A DNA stretch of 64,000 nt from JBOGVZ01 sp050692985. GTDB taxonomy: Bacteria; Actinomycetota; UBA4738; CALAEC01. The notes below the pieces were generated by a model. It ran no database searches, was not told where the DNA came from, and was given only the letters and a program-made list of their open reading frames with translations. The position numbers and the translations under genes are program-made. Below, piece after piece: positions 27,777 through 35,013 of this stretch (position 1 is the stretch's first letter; the number at the start of each line of letters is the position of its first letter). The stretch lies in the NCBI GenBank assembly GCA_050692985.1, contig JBOGVZ010000034.1, positions 11,165 through 75,164 on the forward strand. The letters are read 5' to 3'.

Positions 27777-28559
27777 GTGACTCCCGTGGGCATCGCCCTG
27801 TTCGCGATCGCCGGTCTGCTGTTCGGCTCGTTCCTCACCGTCGTGGTTCATCGGGTCCCCCGGCAGGAGTCGATCGTGGCCCCCCGGTCCCGATGCCCTC
27901 GCTGTGGGACCGAGCTGCGGGCTCGGGACAACCTCCCGCTCGTGTCCTATCTGCTCCTCCGGGGACGATGCCGGGCCTGCGGGCAGCCGATCTCTCCCGA
28001 GTACCCGCTGACCGAGGCGGCCACCGCGGCCCTGTTCGCCGCCGCCGCCGCCCTGGTGGAGCCGCTGTTCGCGGCGATCCTGGTGGCGCCGTTCCTGGGG
28101 CTGATGCTGGCGGTGGGCGTGATCGACGCCCGGTGGCGCATCGTCCCGAACCGCCTCGTGTATCCCGCCCTGGTCCTGTACGCGGTGGCGATCGTGGCCG
28201 GCCACCTGGCGGGGCAGGGGACCGACGCGGTGCGGGCGGGCATCGGCTTCCTGGCATACGGCGGTCCCATGTTCCTGGTGGCCCTGGCCGTGCCGGCCGG
28301 CATGGGGATGGGTGACGTGAAGCTGGCCGCGCTCATCGGGCTGGTGCTGGGATCGCTGGGCCTGGGATACGTGGGGGTGGCCGCCTTCGTGGGGATGGTC
28401 GGGGGTGGCCTGGGAGCCATCACCGCGGTCGTGGTCCTGGGATACGGCCGGAAGCACCACATCCCGTTCGGCCCGTTCCTGGCCGGGGGAGCGGCGGTGG
28501 CGGCCCTGGTCGGCCCCGCCCTGATCGACCTCTACCTCTCCCTCCTGGGCGCTCGCTAG
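27777..28559 (+). CDS. pilD: Prepilin peptidase / N-methyltransferase
   Basis: 260-residue multi-pass aspartyl protease that cleaves and N-methylates prepilins. The cytoplasmic loop has a four-cysteine zinc motif, CPRCG and CRACG. The catalytic aspartates are in GVIDARWRIVPN and the GxGD motif GMGMGDVKL. About seven hydrophobic segments follow. It is predicted to process all five prepilins encoded just upstream. The GTG start lies 7 nt after a -10 box, so it may be transcribed separately from the pilins. Confidence 0.95.
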   Translation: MTPVGIALFAIAGLLFGSFLTVVVHRVPRQESIVAPRSRCPRCGTELRARDNLPLVSYLLLRGRCRACGQPISPEYPLTEAATAALFAAAAALVEPLFAAILVAPFLGLMLAVGVIDARWRIVPNRLVYPALVLYAVAIVAGHLAGQGTDAVRAGIGFLAYGGPMFLVALAVPAGMGMGDVKLAALIGLVLGSLGLGYVGVAAFVGMVGGGLGAITAVVVLGYGRKHHIPFGPFLAGGAAVAALVGPALIDLYLSLLGAR

Positions 28560-28562
28560 CCC

Positions 28563-28597
28563 GGGGTCCCACGGCGCGGGCCCCTCACTGCTCTTTC
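28563..28597 (+). terminator. Terminator-like hairpin after pilD
   Basis: GGGGTCCC (28563-28570) pairs with GGGCCCC (28578-28584) around a short loop, followed by TCACTGCTCTTT. Confidence 0.5.
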
Positions 28598-28684
28598 CAA
28601 GCCCCGATGTTACAGGAGTAAATGACAGCACTGTAGTTTTAAGGTCAGTCTATGGTTGTCGTGCGTTGTCTCCGATAATGGTGA

Positions 28685-28713
28685 TTGACACCATGGGGGG
28701 CTGTTGTTATCGT
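28685..28713 (+). promoter_or_regulatory. Promoter of the HTH-pilM-pilN-pilO operon
   Basis: TTGACA (28685-28690), a 17-bp spacer and TATCGT (28708-28713). This is the best -35/-10 pair in the window. It lies in a locally AT-richer gap (about 28610-28840), with a leader of about 120 nt before the HTH gene. Confidence 0.6.
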
Positions 28714-28717
28714 GGGC

Positions 28718-28733
28718 GTCCGCCGTGGCGGAC
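28718..28733 (+). promoter_or_regulatory. Palindromic operator candidate at the transcription start
   Basis: GTCCGCC GT GGCGGAC is a perfect palindrome with 7-bp arms, 4 bp after the -10 box, and is followed by GTGGCGGAT, a repeat of half the site. Position and symmetry suit a repressor, perhaps the HTH protein encoded just downstream. Confidence 0.45.
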
Positions 28734-28838
28734 GTGGCGGATGTGAACGATGGAATACGAGGAAACAAGGAGGTGGATGTTGCAGACGATGTATTTGAGG
28801 GCCATGTTGTGGGTGTTTCGAATGTGGAGGTTGTGAAG

Positions 28839-29048
28839 ATGCCCAAGCGGCGCCCGTTCGTGGGTGATCGCCTCCTCACCGTGGGTGAGGTGGCCGGCAC
28901 CATGCGCGTGTCCAACATGACCGTGTACCGGCTGATCAAGGCCGGACAGCTGGCGGCGATCCGGGTCGGCAAGAACTACCGGATCAGGGAGTCGGACGTG
29001 AACAAGTACCTGTCGGATCGCTCGGTCCGGGTCGAGGAGCAGAAGTAG
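28839..29048 (+). CDS. Small excisionase-family helix-turn-helix protein
   Basis: 69 residues, almost entirely one winged-helix DNA-binding domain of the MerR/excisionase (HTH_17, BldC-like) type: LLTVGEVAGTMRVSNMTVYR, then LIKAGQLAAIRVGKNYRI and ESDVNKYL. ATG 28839 follows GGAGG by 8 nt. An upstream start at 28704 would add a poorly conserved tail and is rejected. It abuts pilM (stop TAG then GTG), so it is the first gene of the pilMNO operon. The likely role is a transcription factor for pilus genes rather than an excisionase, as there is no integrase nearby. Confidence 0.85.
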   Translation: MPKRRPFVGDRLLTVGEVAGTMRVSNMTVYRLIKAGQLAAIRVGKNYRIRESDVNKYLSDRSVRVEEQK

Positions 29049-30101
29049 GTGGCCCGGGGGGCTATCGGCCTCGACGTGGGCTCGACCGCGGTCCGGGCGG
29101 CGGAGCTGTCGCTGGGCTCTGATCCGCCTGCGCTCGTGCGCGCCGCACAGGTCCCGCTGGCACCCGGGGCGGTCTCTTCGGGGGAGATCCGGGACGTGGA
29201 CGCCGTGGCCGAGGCCATCCGGGAGCTGTGGCAGCGAGGGGGCTTCAAGTCGAAGCAGGTCACGATGGGGGTGGGCAACCAGCGGGTCGTGGTCCGTGAG
29301 GTCACGGTGCCGGCCATCCCGCCCAAGGAGCTCAAGCAGTCTCTCCCCCTCCAGGTCCAGGACCTGATCCCCATCCCCATGGAGGACGCGGTCCTCGACT
29401 ACGACGTGCTGGACGAGCTCGAGCAGGAGGGCGCGCGCATGCTGCGACTCCTGGTCGTGGCCGCCCAGCGCGAGATGGTGTCTCGATTCGTGTCCGCGGC
29501 CGCCGCAGCCAAGCTCGAGCCGGTCGGCATCGACCTCGTGCCCTTCGCCCTGATCCGCGCGGCCGGTCAGGACGGAGGGCTCGGGCTCGAGGCCGCCGAG
29601 CGCGGGGGGGAAGCGGTCATCGACGTTGGCGCCGACGTGACGAACATCTGCGTCCACGAGCGAGGCGTGGCCAGGTTCGTCAGGATCCTGCCGACGGGCG
29701 GCAAGGACGTGACCACGGCGATGGCCGACTCACTGGGGATCGGCGAGGAGGACGCCGAGGCGCTCAAGCGGGGGCAGCCGGCCGCGTCCTCGCCGCCCCC
29801 CGACGTCGTCCGCAGCTTCCTGGAGGCCCGCGCCGCGGCGCTCGTGGACGAGATCCGCTCCTCGATCGATTTCTACCGGACCCAGACCGCCGATGCCGAG
29901 GTGACCCGAACCCTCGTCACCGGGGGCGGCTCGAAGCTCCACGGCTTCCTGGAGCGTCTGCGAGAGCGTGTCGGAGGTGACGTCGACCGGGCCCGTCCAT
30001 TCGAGAAGGTGTCCGTCGAGCTCGACATGGACGCGCAGACCCTGGCCGAAGCCGAGCCGCTCCTGGCGGTGACGGTTGGCCTTGCCCTCCCCGCCGGATA
30101 G
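29049..30101 (+). CDS. pilM: Type IV pilus assembly protein PilM
   Basis: 350-residue cytoplasmic actin-like (FtsA/MreB fold) ATP-binding protein that links the motor to the inner-membrane PilN/PilO complex. It shows AIGLDVGSTAVRAAEL (phosphate 1), IDVGADVTNICV (phosphate 2), the adenosine motif TLVTGGGSKLHGF, and the family segment PLQVQDLIPIPMEDAVLDYD. GTG 29049 directly follows the HTH stop. The PilN start is 3 nt downstream. Confidence 0.94.
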   Translation: MARGAIGLDVGSTAVRAAELSLGSDPPALVRAAQVPLAPGAVSSGEIRDVDAVAEAIRELWQRGGFKSKQVTMGVGNQRVVVREVTVPAIPPKELKQSLPLQVQDLIPIPMEDAVLDYDVLDELEQEGARMLRLLVVAAQREMVSRFVSAAAAAKLEPVGIDLVPFALIRAAGQDGGLGLEAAERGGEAVIDVGADVTNICVHERGVARFVRILPTGGKDVTTAMADSLGIGEEDAEALKRGQPAASSPPPDVVRSFLEARAAALVDEIRSSIDFYRTQTADAEVTRTLVTGGGSKLHGFLERLRERVGGDVDRARPFEKVSVELDMDAQTLAEAEPLLAVTVGLALPAG

Positions 30102-30104
30102 CCC

Positions 30105-30722
30105 ATGCGGATCAACCTCCTTCCCCCTGAGTACCTGGAGCGTCAGCGGGCGCGACGGCGGACCCTGGCGGTGATCGCGGTGGGCCTCGTCGTGCTGGCT
30201 GCGCTCGGCGGCGTGTACCTGCTCCAGGCCGCGCGGCTGGCCGGCGTTCGCGACGACCTGGCCCGCCAGGAAGCCGCGAATGACCTCCTGGCCGCCCAGA
30301 TCGCCGAGCTCCAGAACGTGGCCCAGCTCCAGCAGGAGGTGCTGGCCAACCGGAGGCTGCTGGCCCAGCTGCTCGTGGACCGCGTTCGGTGGTCGGGCGT
30401 GCTGCGGGACGTCTCCCTGGTGATCCCGGGACAGGTGTGGCTCACGGGGCTCACCGGCACGGTGGCGCCGGCCGCCGCGCCGGCCGCCGAGCCGGGCGCC
30501 GCCGGCCCCGGGCTGGTGGCGGAGATGGGGATCAACGGGTTCGCCTTCGAGCATCGGGACGTGGCCCTGTGGCTGTCCCGCCTGGAGGACGTGCGGGGGT
30601 TCGTGAATCCGTGGCTGTCGAACTCCCAGAAGACGCTGATCGGGACCCAGCAGGTTGTCCAGTTCACCAGCTCGGTCGACCTGTCCGAGCAGGTCCTGGC
30701 TCGGCGCGGAGGGACCTCGTGA
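30105..30722 (+). CDS. pilN: Type IV pilus assembly protein PilN
   Basis: 205-residue bitopic inner-membrane protein. It begins MRINLLPPEYLERQRARRR, the conserved INLLP segment that inserts into PilM. A single membrane helix follows (about 24-44), then a coiled coil rich in Gln/Leu, then a ferredoxin-like periplasmic domain interrupted by an Ala-Pro-rich linker (AAAPAAEPGAAGPG). It is translationally coupled to pilO by GTGA. Confidence 0.9.
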   Translation: MRINLLPPEYLERQRARRRTLAVIAVGLVVLAALGGVYLLQAARLAGVRDDLARQEAANDLLAAQIAELQNVAQLQQEVLANRRLLAQLLVDRVRWSGVLRDVSLVIPGQVWLTGLTGTVAPAAAPAAEPGAAGPGLVAEMGINGFAFEHRDVALWLSRLEDVRGFVNPWLSNSQKTLIGTQQVVQFTSSVDLSEQVLARRGGTS

Positions 30723-31381
30723 ACCGGCGGGCCCCGATCATCGCCGCCGGGGCCTCCGTGCTCGTGGCCGTTCTGGTATTCCTGTTCCTGGTGTATCCGA
30801 AGTTCGGCCAGATCCGCGAGACGGAGGAGCAGCTCGCCCAGGCTCGGGCCCAGAACGCGGCCCTCGAGTCGGAGCTGTCGCGGTTGCGGGCGGTGGCCGA
30901 GGACCTGCCTCGCCTCCAGCGCCAGCTGGCGCGGTTCCGTCGGGCCGTCCCCCCCGTGGCCGACCTCCCCGGGCTGATCAATCGTCTCCAGGACGCCGCA
31001 GACCTGGCCGGGGTGGACTTCTTCGCGATCTCGCCGGGCGAGCCCGTCGCCTCCGCGCTGGGCCAGGCCGCGGAGATCCCCGCGACGGTGCAGGTCATCG
31101 GGGGGTTCTTCCCCGTGGACGAGTTCCTGTTCCGCCTGGAGACCCTGCCCCGAGCGGCCAAGGTGACGAACATCTCCGTAGCCGAAGGCCCCGACGGCCT
31201 GCCCCAGATCGACATCAACCTCCAGGTCCTCTTCTTCACCACGGACACGGACGCCGGACCCGGCGCTCCGTTGGAGGAGCCCTCCCCGGAGGCCTCGCCC
31301 AGCCCGGAGGCATCCCCCGGGGCCACGCCCACGCCGTCCCCGACGCCGTCCCCGACGCCGTCCCCGACCGAGGGAGCCTGA
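30719..31381 (+). CDS. pilO: Type IV pilus assembly protein PilO
   Basis: 220-residue bitopic protein: membrane helix at about 7-25, a coiled coil (RETEEQLAQARAQNAALE), then the PilO domain with FFPVDEFLFRLETLPRAAKV. The last 40 residues are a Pro/Ser/Thr/Glu-rich tail built partly from three perfect 12-bp DNA repeats. GTG 30719 overlaps the pilN stop. PilN and PilO form the alignment complex around the motor. The tail is not a usual part of PilO. Confidence 0.88.
   Translation: MNRRAPIIAAGASVLVAVLVFLFLVYPKFGQIRETEEQLAQARAQNAALESELSRLRAVAEDLPRLQRQLARFRRAVPPVADLPGLINRLQDAADLAGVDFFAISPGEPVASALGQAAEIPATVQVIGGFFPVDEFLFRLETLPRAAKVTNISVAEGPDGLPQIDINLQVLFFTTDTDAGPGAPLEEPSPEASPSPEASPGATPTPSPTPSPTPSPTEGA
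31331..31366 (+). repeat. Three 12-bp tandem repeats in pilO
   Basis: The unit ACGCCGTCCCCG occurs three times without change, coding for TPSP repeats in the PilO tail. Such repeats readily change copy number. Confidence 0.85.
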
Positions 31382-31385
31382 CCAC

Positions 31386-31943
31386 ATGTCGCGCCGCGAG
31401 CGGAACCTGTTGATCGTGCTGGGAGCGGTGGCCGTGGCCGCCGCGGCCTTCTTCCTGCTGACCAGGGGCGGTGGGGCGCCCGAGCAGGCCGCCCCCACGC
31501 CGACGACCTCACCGCCCCCGACCGTCACCACGCCGCCGCCGGGCCCTCCGCCGGACGAGAAGGTCCCCCCGCGGGCATTCGGGTTCTTCGGCGGCCGGGA
31601 TCCGTTCGTCCCGCTGGTGGTCGCCGAGGCGGGCGCCGGTGGGGCCGTCACGACTCCCGCGGAGGTGGAGCCGGAGGAACCCGTCCAGGTACCACCCACG
31701 GGGGCCGAGGAGGAGGAGGCCGAGAGCGTGGTCAAGGGCGGCGAACGCGTGCAGGTCGTGGACGTGTTCGTGAGGAAGGGCCGCGAGGTGGTCCAGGTGT
31801 CGGTGGGCGGAACCCTCTACGTGGTGGGCGAGGGCGACACCTTCGCCCGGAACTTCAAGGTCGTGGCCATCGACGACCCCTGTGCCACGTTCCTGTTCGG
31901 TGACGAGCAGTTCACGCTGTGCGAGCCGGGAGAGAAGAAGTGA
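31386..31943 (+). CDS. PilP-like pilus assembly protein (putative)
   Basis: 185 residues: a membrane helix at about 8-25, a Pro/Thr-rich linker (about 30-60), FGGRDPFVPL, a second acidic linker, and a strand-rich C-terminal domain of about 70 residues (VQVVDVFVRKGREVVQVSVG, then DTFARNFKVVAIDD). The RDPF-type segment, domain order and place after pilO match PilP or GspC-like proteins, which join PilNO to the outer parts of the machine. Sequence identity is low, and there is no secretin in the window. The Cys pair at the end may form a disulfide. Confidence 0.65.
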   Translation: MSRRERNLLIVLGAVAVAAAAFFLLTRGGGAPEQAAPTPTTSPPPTVTTPPPGPPPDEKVPPRAFGFFGGRDPFVPLVVAEAGAGGAVTTPAEVEPEEPVQVPPTGAEEEEAESVVKGGERVQVVDVFVRKGREVVQVSVGGTLYVVGEGDTFARNFKVVAIDDPCATFLFGDEQFTLCEPGEKK

Positions 31944-31968
31944 CCGGCTGAGCAGGGTGTCACGGTGT

Positions 31969-32000
31969 CCGGCGGCCGCACCGGGGGGAGCGGCCGCCGG
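31969..32000 (+). terminator. First of two tandem hairpins ending the pilus operon
   Basis: Perfect 11-bp stem, 31969-31979 with 31990-32000, 10-nt loop, without a T-run. Confidence 0.5.
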
Positions 32001-32004
32001 GTTC

Positions 32005-32040
32005 GGGAGGCGGCCCGCGGGGGGCCGCCTCCCGCCATTT
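32005..32040 (+). terminator. Intrinsic terminator between the pilus operon and pepP
   Basis: Perfect 12-bp stem, 32005-32016 with 32022-32033, followed by GCCATTT. It ends the pilMNO operon just before the pepP promoter. Confidence 0.7.
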
Positions 32041-32043
32041 GGC

Positions 32044-32049
32044 TATCAT
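32044..32049 (+). promoter_or_regulatory. -10 box, leaderless promoter of pepP-efp-nusB
   Basis: TATCAT, 9-nt spacer, then ATG 32059. Confidence 0.5.
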
Positions 32050-32058
32050 GGGCCGGCC

Positions 32059-33135
32059 ATGGATCACGCCGGCAGACGAGAGCGCCTCCGTGCCCGCCTC
32101 CCCGAGCTCGGGGTCGAGGCCATGCTGGTGACGCGCCTGGTCAACGTGCGCTACCTCACCGGATTCACCGGTTCGAACGGCCAGCTCGTCCTGACGGAGA
32201 GCGAGGACGTGTTCTTCACCGACTCCCGCTACGAGGAGCAGGCCCGGCGCCAGCTCCCCGACGTGGCCAGGGAGGTCTATCCGAGGTCGTTCCCCAAGGC
32301 GTTCGCCGGCACCTGCCGGGAGGCCGGGCTCCGCCGGGTGGCGTTCGAGGCCGCCGAGGTCACCGTCCACACCCACCGGGAGCTGACCGAGTCCCTGGAG
32401 GGGGAGTTGGTGCCGACGGAGGACCAGGTCGAGCGGTTGCGGTGGGTGAAGGAGCCACCGGAGCTCGAGCTCATCGCCCGGGCCCAGTCCATCACGGACG
32501 AGGCCTTCGACCGGCTGACCGCCAAGCTGGCCGGGGGCATGACCGAGCGGCAGGCCGCCTTCGAGCTCGAGCTCGTCATGCGGGAGGCCGGCGCCGAGCG
32601 GCTGGCCTTCGAGAGCATCGTGGCGTTCGGCGAGAACGCGGCCGAGCCGCATCACGGTCCCGGCGACCGGGAGCTCCGGGGCGGGGACGTGGTGAAGCTC
32701 GACTTCGGGTGCGTGGTGGACGGGTACCACTCCGACATGACCCGGACCGTGGCGTTCGGCGAGCCGCCACCAGAGCTGCGGGAGGTCCACGAGGTGGTGG
32801 CCCGGGCCCAGCGTGCCGGCGTCGAGGCCGTCCGCCCGGGGACCGTGGGCTCCGAGGCCGACCGGGCCGCCCGGGACGTGATCGACGAGGCCGGCTACGG
32901 GGACCGCTTCGGCCACTCGCTCGGCCATGGGGTGGGTCTGGAGATCCACGAGGGTCCCACGCTTCGCAGGGAGTCCTCCGACGTGTTGCCGGAGGGAACG
33001 GTGGTCACCGTGGAGCCGGGCGTCTACCTGCCCGGCGTGGGCGGGGTCCGGATCGAGGACATGGTGGTGGTGGAGGCGGATGGCTGCCGGGTCCTCCCGC
33101 GGAGCACCAGGGAGCTCGTGGTCCTGGAGCCATGA
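32059..33135 (+). CDS. pepP: Xaa-Pro aminopeptidase (M24 family)
   Basis: 358-residue cytoplasmic metallopeptidase. The N-terminal creatinase-like domain (LVTRLVNVRYLTGFTGSN) is followed by the pita-bread M24 domain. Dinuclear metal ligands are visible: Asp in VVKLDFGCVVDG, Asp in YHSDMTRT, His in GHGVGLEIHE, Glu in VTVEPGVYLPGVGG and Glu in VRIEDMV. The pepP-efp-nusB order is widely conserved. Start ATG 32059 is 9 nt after a -10 box; a longer frame overlaps the previous gene and terminator. The stop overlaps efp (ATGA). Confidence 0.93.
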   Translation: MDHAGRRERLRARLPELGVEAMLVTRLVNVRYLTGFTGSNGQLVLTESEDVFFTDSRYEEQARRQLPDVAREVYPRSFPKAFAGTCREAGLRRVAFEAAEVTVHTHRELTESLEGELVPTEDQVERLRWVKEPPELELIARAQSITDEAFDRLTAKLAGGMTERQAAFELELVMREAGAERLAFESIVAFGENAAEPHHGPGDRELRGGDVVKLDFGCVVDGYHSDMTRTVAFGEPPPELREVHEVVARAQRAGVEAVRPGTVGSEADRAARDVIDEAGYGDRFGHSLGHGVGLEIHEGPTLRRESSDVLPEGTVVTVEPGVYLPGVGGVRIEDMVVVEADGCRVLPRSTRELVVLEP

Positions 33136-33695
33136 GCGTTTCGACCAACGACCTCAAGAACGGGATGACCCTGGACCTCGAGGGGAACCTGTGGACGGTG
33201 CTGTTCTTCCAGCACCACAAGCCCGGAAAGGGCCAGGCCGTGGTCCGTACCAAGCTCCGCAACGTGAAGACGGGAGCGGTGCAGGAGCGGACGTTCAAGG
33301 CCGACGAGAAGGTCGGCCTGGCGATCGTCGACCGGCGGGAGATGCAGTACCTGTACCGCGAGGGTGACCACCTGGTGATGATGGACACGGAGTCCTACGA
33401 GCAGCTCCACGTACCGGTGGAGTCCGCGGGCGATGCCGTCAACTACCTGGTCGAGGGCTCCACGGCCATCCTCCCGATGTACGAGGGGCACGCGATCGGG
33501 GTCGAGCTTCCCGCCGCCGTGGTGCTGGCGGTGGTGGCCTCGGACCCGGGGCTCAAGGGCGACCGGGTCAGCGGCGCCCTCAAGCCCGCCACCCTGGAGA
33601 CCGGCATCACCGTCCAGGTCCCCCTGTTCGTGGAGCCGGGCGACCGGGTGAAGGTCGACACCAGGACCGGCGAGTACCTCACCCGGGAGCGGTAG
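33132..33695 (+). CDS. efp: Translation elongation factor P
   Basis: 187-residue three-domain (KOW-like plus two OB) factor that relieves ribosome stalling at polyproline stretches. The tip loop of domain I reads HHKPGKGQA, with the conserved Lys that is post-translationally modified in many bacteria. No modification enzyme gene is in the window. Domain II begins NYLVEGSTAILPMYEG and the C terminus VKVDTRTGEYL is canonical. Its start overlaps pepP and its stop overlaps nusB (TAGTG). The proline-rich proteins here, such as PilO and the PilP-like protein, are plausible clients. Confidence 0.96.
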   Translation: MSVSTNDLKNGMTLDLEGNLWTVLFFQHHKPGKGQAVVRTKLRNVKTGAVQERTFKADEKVGLAIVDRREMQYLYREGDHLVMMDTESYEQLHVPVESAGDAVNYLVEGSTAILPMYEGHAIGVELPAAVVLAVVASDPGLKGDRVSGALKPATLETGITVQVPLFVEPGDRVKVDTRTGEYLTRER

Positions 33696-34099
33696 TGGCC
33701 AGGCGGCGCGAGGCCCGCCGGCGCGCCGTGGGCATCCTGTACCAGGCGGACCTGCTCGGCCGGGACCCCGGCGAAGTCCTGGAGGAGCGGAAGGCCCTGG
33801 GCCAGAAGGTCCCCGGGTTCACCGAGGAGCTCGTGCGGGGGGTGGCCGAGCACCAGCCCGAGCTGGATCGGGTCATCGGGGAGGCTGCCGAGGAGTGGAC
33901 GGTGGACCGGATGGCCGCCCTGGACCGAACCCTGCTCCGGGTGGCGTGCGAGGAGCTGTTGTTCCGGGACGACGCCTCACCGGCGGTGGCCATCTCGGAG
34001 GCCGTGGCCGCGGCCAAGGCGCTGTCCACGGAGCACTCCGGCCGCTTCGTGAACGGCATCCTGGGCCGCATCGCCCGGGACCACGCCGCCACCCGCTGA
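33695..34099 (+). CDS. nusB: Transcription antitermination protein NusB
   Basis: 134-residue all-helical RNA-binding protein of the rRNA antitermination complex. It shows RREARRRAVGILYQADL at the N terminus, and WTVDRMAALDRTLLRVACEELLF and AISEAVAAAKALSTEHSGRFVNGILG later, all standard. GTG 33695 shares a base with the efp TAG stop. It is the last gene of the pepP operon and converges on the response regulator gene. Confidence 0.95.
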   Translation: MARRREARRRAVGILYQADLLGRDPGEVLEERKALGQKVPGFTEELVRGVAEHQPELDRVIGEAAEEWTVDRMAALDRTLLRVACEELLFRDDASPAVAISEAVAAAKALSTEHSGRFVNGILGRIARDHAATR

Positions 34100-34101
34100 G
34101 G

Positions 34102-34134
34102 CGGCCCTCCCCGCTGGCTCGCTGGGGGCGGCCG
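34102..34134. terminator. Imperfect GC hairpin between convergent nusB and response regulator genes
   Basis: GGCCCTCCCCGC and GCTGGGGGCGGCC can pair imperfectly in the 54-nt gap. There is no clear T-run on either strand. Confidence 0.3.
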
Positions 34135-34153
34135 ACACCGGCCGGGGACACCC

Positions 34154-34831
34154 TCAGGCGCCCCGTCCGCGGGTCTCGACCGAGATGACCCCATGGCGGA
34201 GGGCCATCACCACGGCCTCCAGCTTGGAGCGGACCCCCAGCTTCGGCAGGATGCTGCCCACGTGGCTGTAGACCGTCCGGGGGCTGATGAACAGCGTCTC
34301 GGCCACCTCTTCAGTGGATCGACCCTCGGCCAGGGATTGGAGGATCTCGATCTCCCTGGGAGTCAGCCGGGCCAGCCGGGCCCCCGGCTCGTCGAGCGTG
34401 GCCGAGGTCTGCATGCTTCGGAGGAGCGGGGTCACGTCCCCGTGGGGCAGGACGATCTCTCCCGCGGCGGCTCGGCGGAGCACCCCCATCAGCTCGTCGG
34501 CGGCCTGGGTCTTGGGGACGAACCCGTTGGCGCCGGCGGCGATCCCCCCCGCCAGCACCCGGTCGGACTGGAGACCCGTGATGATCACCACGTGGGTGTC
34601 GGGGCACGTCTCCAACACCCGCCCGGTGGCCTCGATCCCGTCCATGCCCGGCAGGTCGACGTCCATCAGGACCATGTCGGGACACCGCTCCTGGCAGGCC
34701 GCCAGCCCGTCCTCGGCGGACCCGGCCTTGCGGAAGCCCTCGATGTCCAGCTCGGTCTCGAGCAACAGCTCGAGGGCATCGGCGAACATCTGGTGGTCCT
34801 CCACCAGCAGGACATCGATGCGCTCGCTCAC
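34154..34831 (-). CDS. NarL/FixJ-family response regulator
   Basis: 225 residues. The receiver domain has VLLVEDHQMF, the phosphorylated Asp in VLMDVDLPGMDG and the Lys in FVPKTQAADEL. The C-terminal LuxR-type HTH reads LTPREIEILQSLAEGRS and ISPRTVYSHVGSILPKL. GTG 34831 is preceded by GGGGAG. The frame is open far upstream only because it runs through part of the broken kinase gene. It lies 182 nt downstream of that kinase, with a small CCGGGG/CCCCGG hairpin (34894-34911) between. Its partner kinase may be non-functional. Confidence 0.9.
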   Translation of the reverse strand: MSERIDVLLVEDHQMFADALELLLETELDIEGFRKAGSAEDGLAACQERCPDMVLMDVDLPGMDGIEATGRVLETCPDTHVVIITGLQSDRVLAGGIAAGANGFVPKTQAADELMGVLRRAAAGEIVLPHGDVTPLLRSMQTSATLDEPGARLARLTPREIEILQSLAEGRSTEEVAETLFISPRTVYSHVGSILPKLGVRSKLEAVVMALRHGVISVETRGRGA

Positions 34832-35013
34832 CGCAGGTCTCCCCCCGGCGGGCGGCACGTGGATGCCCGGGGCCGGATGAGCAAGGAGGGATCCCGGGGG
34901 AAGATCCCCGGACCCGGCTCCCGCACCCTCGCGACGACGCCCACCCCCTTCACCCTGCCGGAACGCCCGCGCGAGCGGCCGGCGCGAGCACTGTACCCGA
35001 TTCGCCGGGAGGT

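Noticed and set aside
28704..28838. Longer N terminus for the HTH protein
   Set aside because: It overlaps the promoter -10 and palindrome, and MPKRRPF at 28839 has its own GGAGG site.
28839..29048. Excisionase of an integrated element
   Set aside because: The fold is excisionase-like, but there is no integrase, attachment-site duplication or phage gene nearby, and it is joined to pilM.
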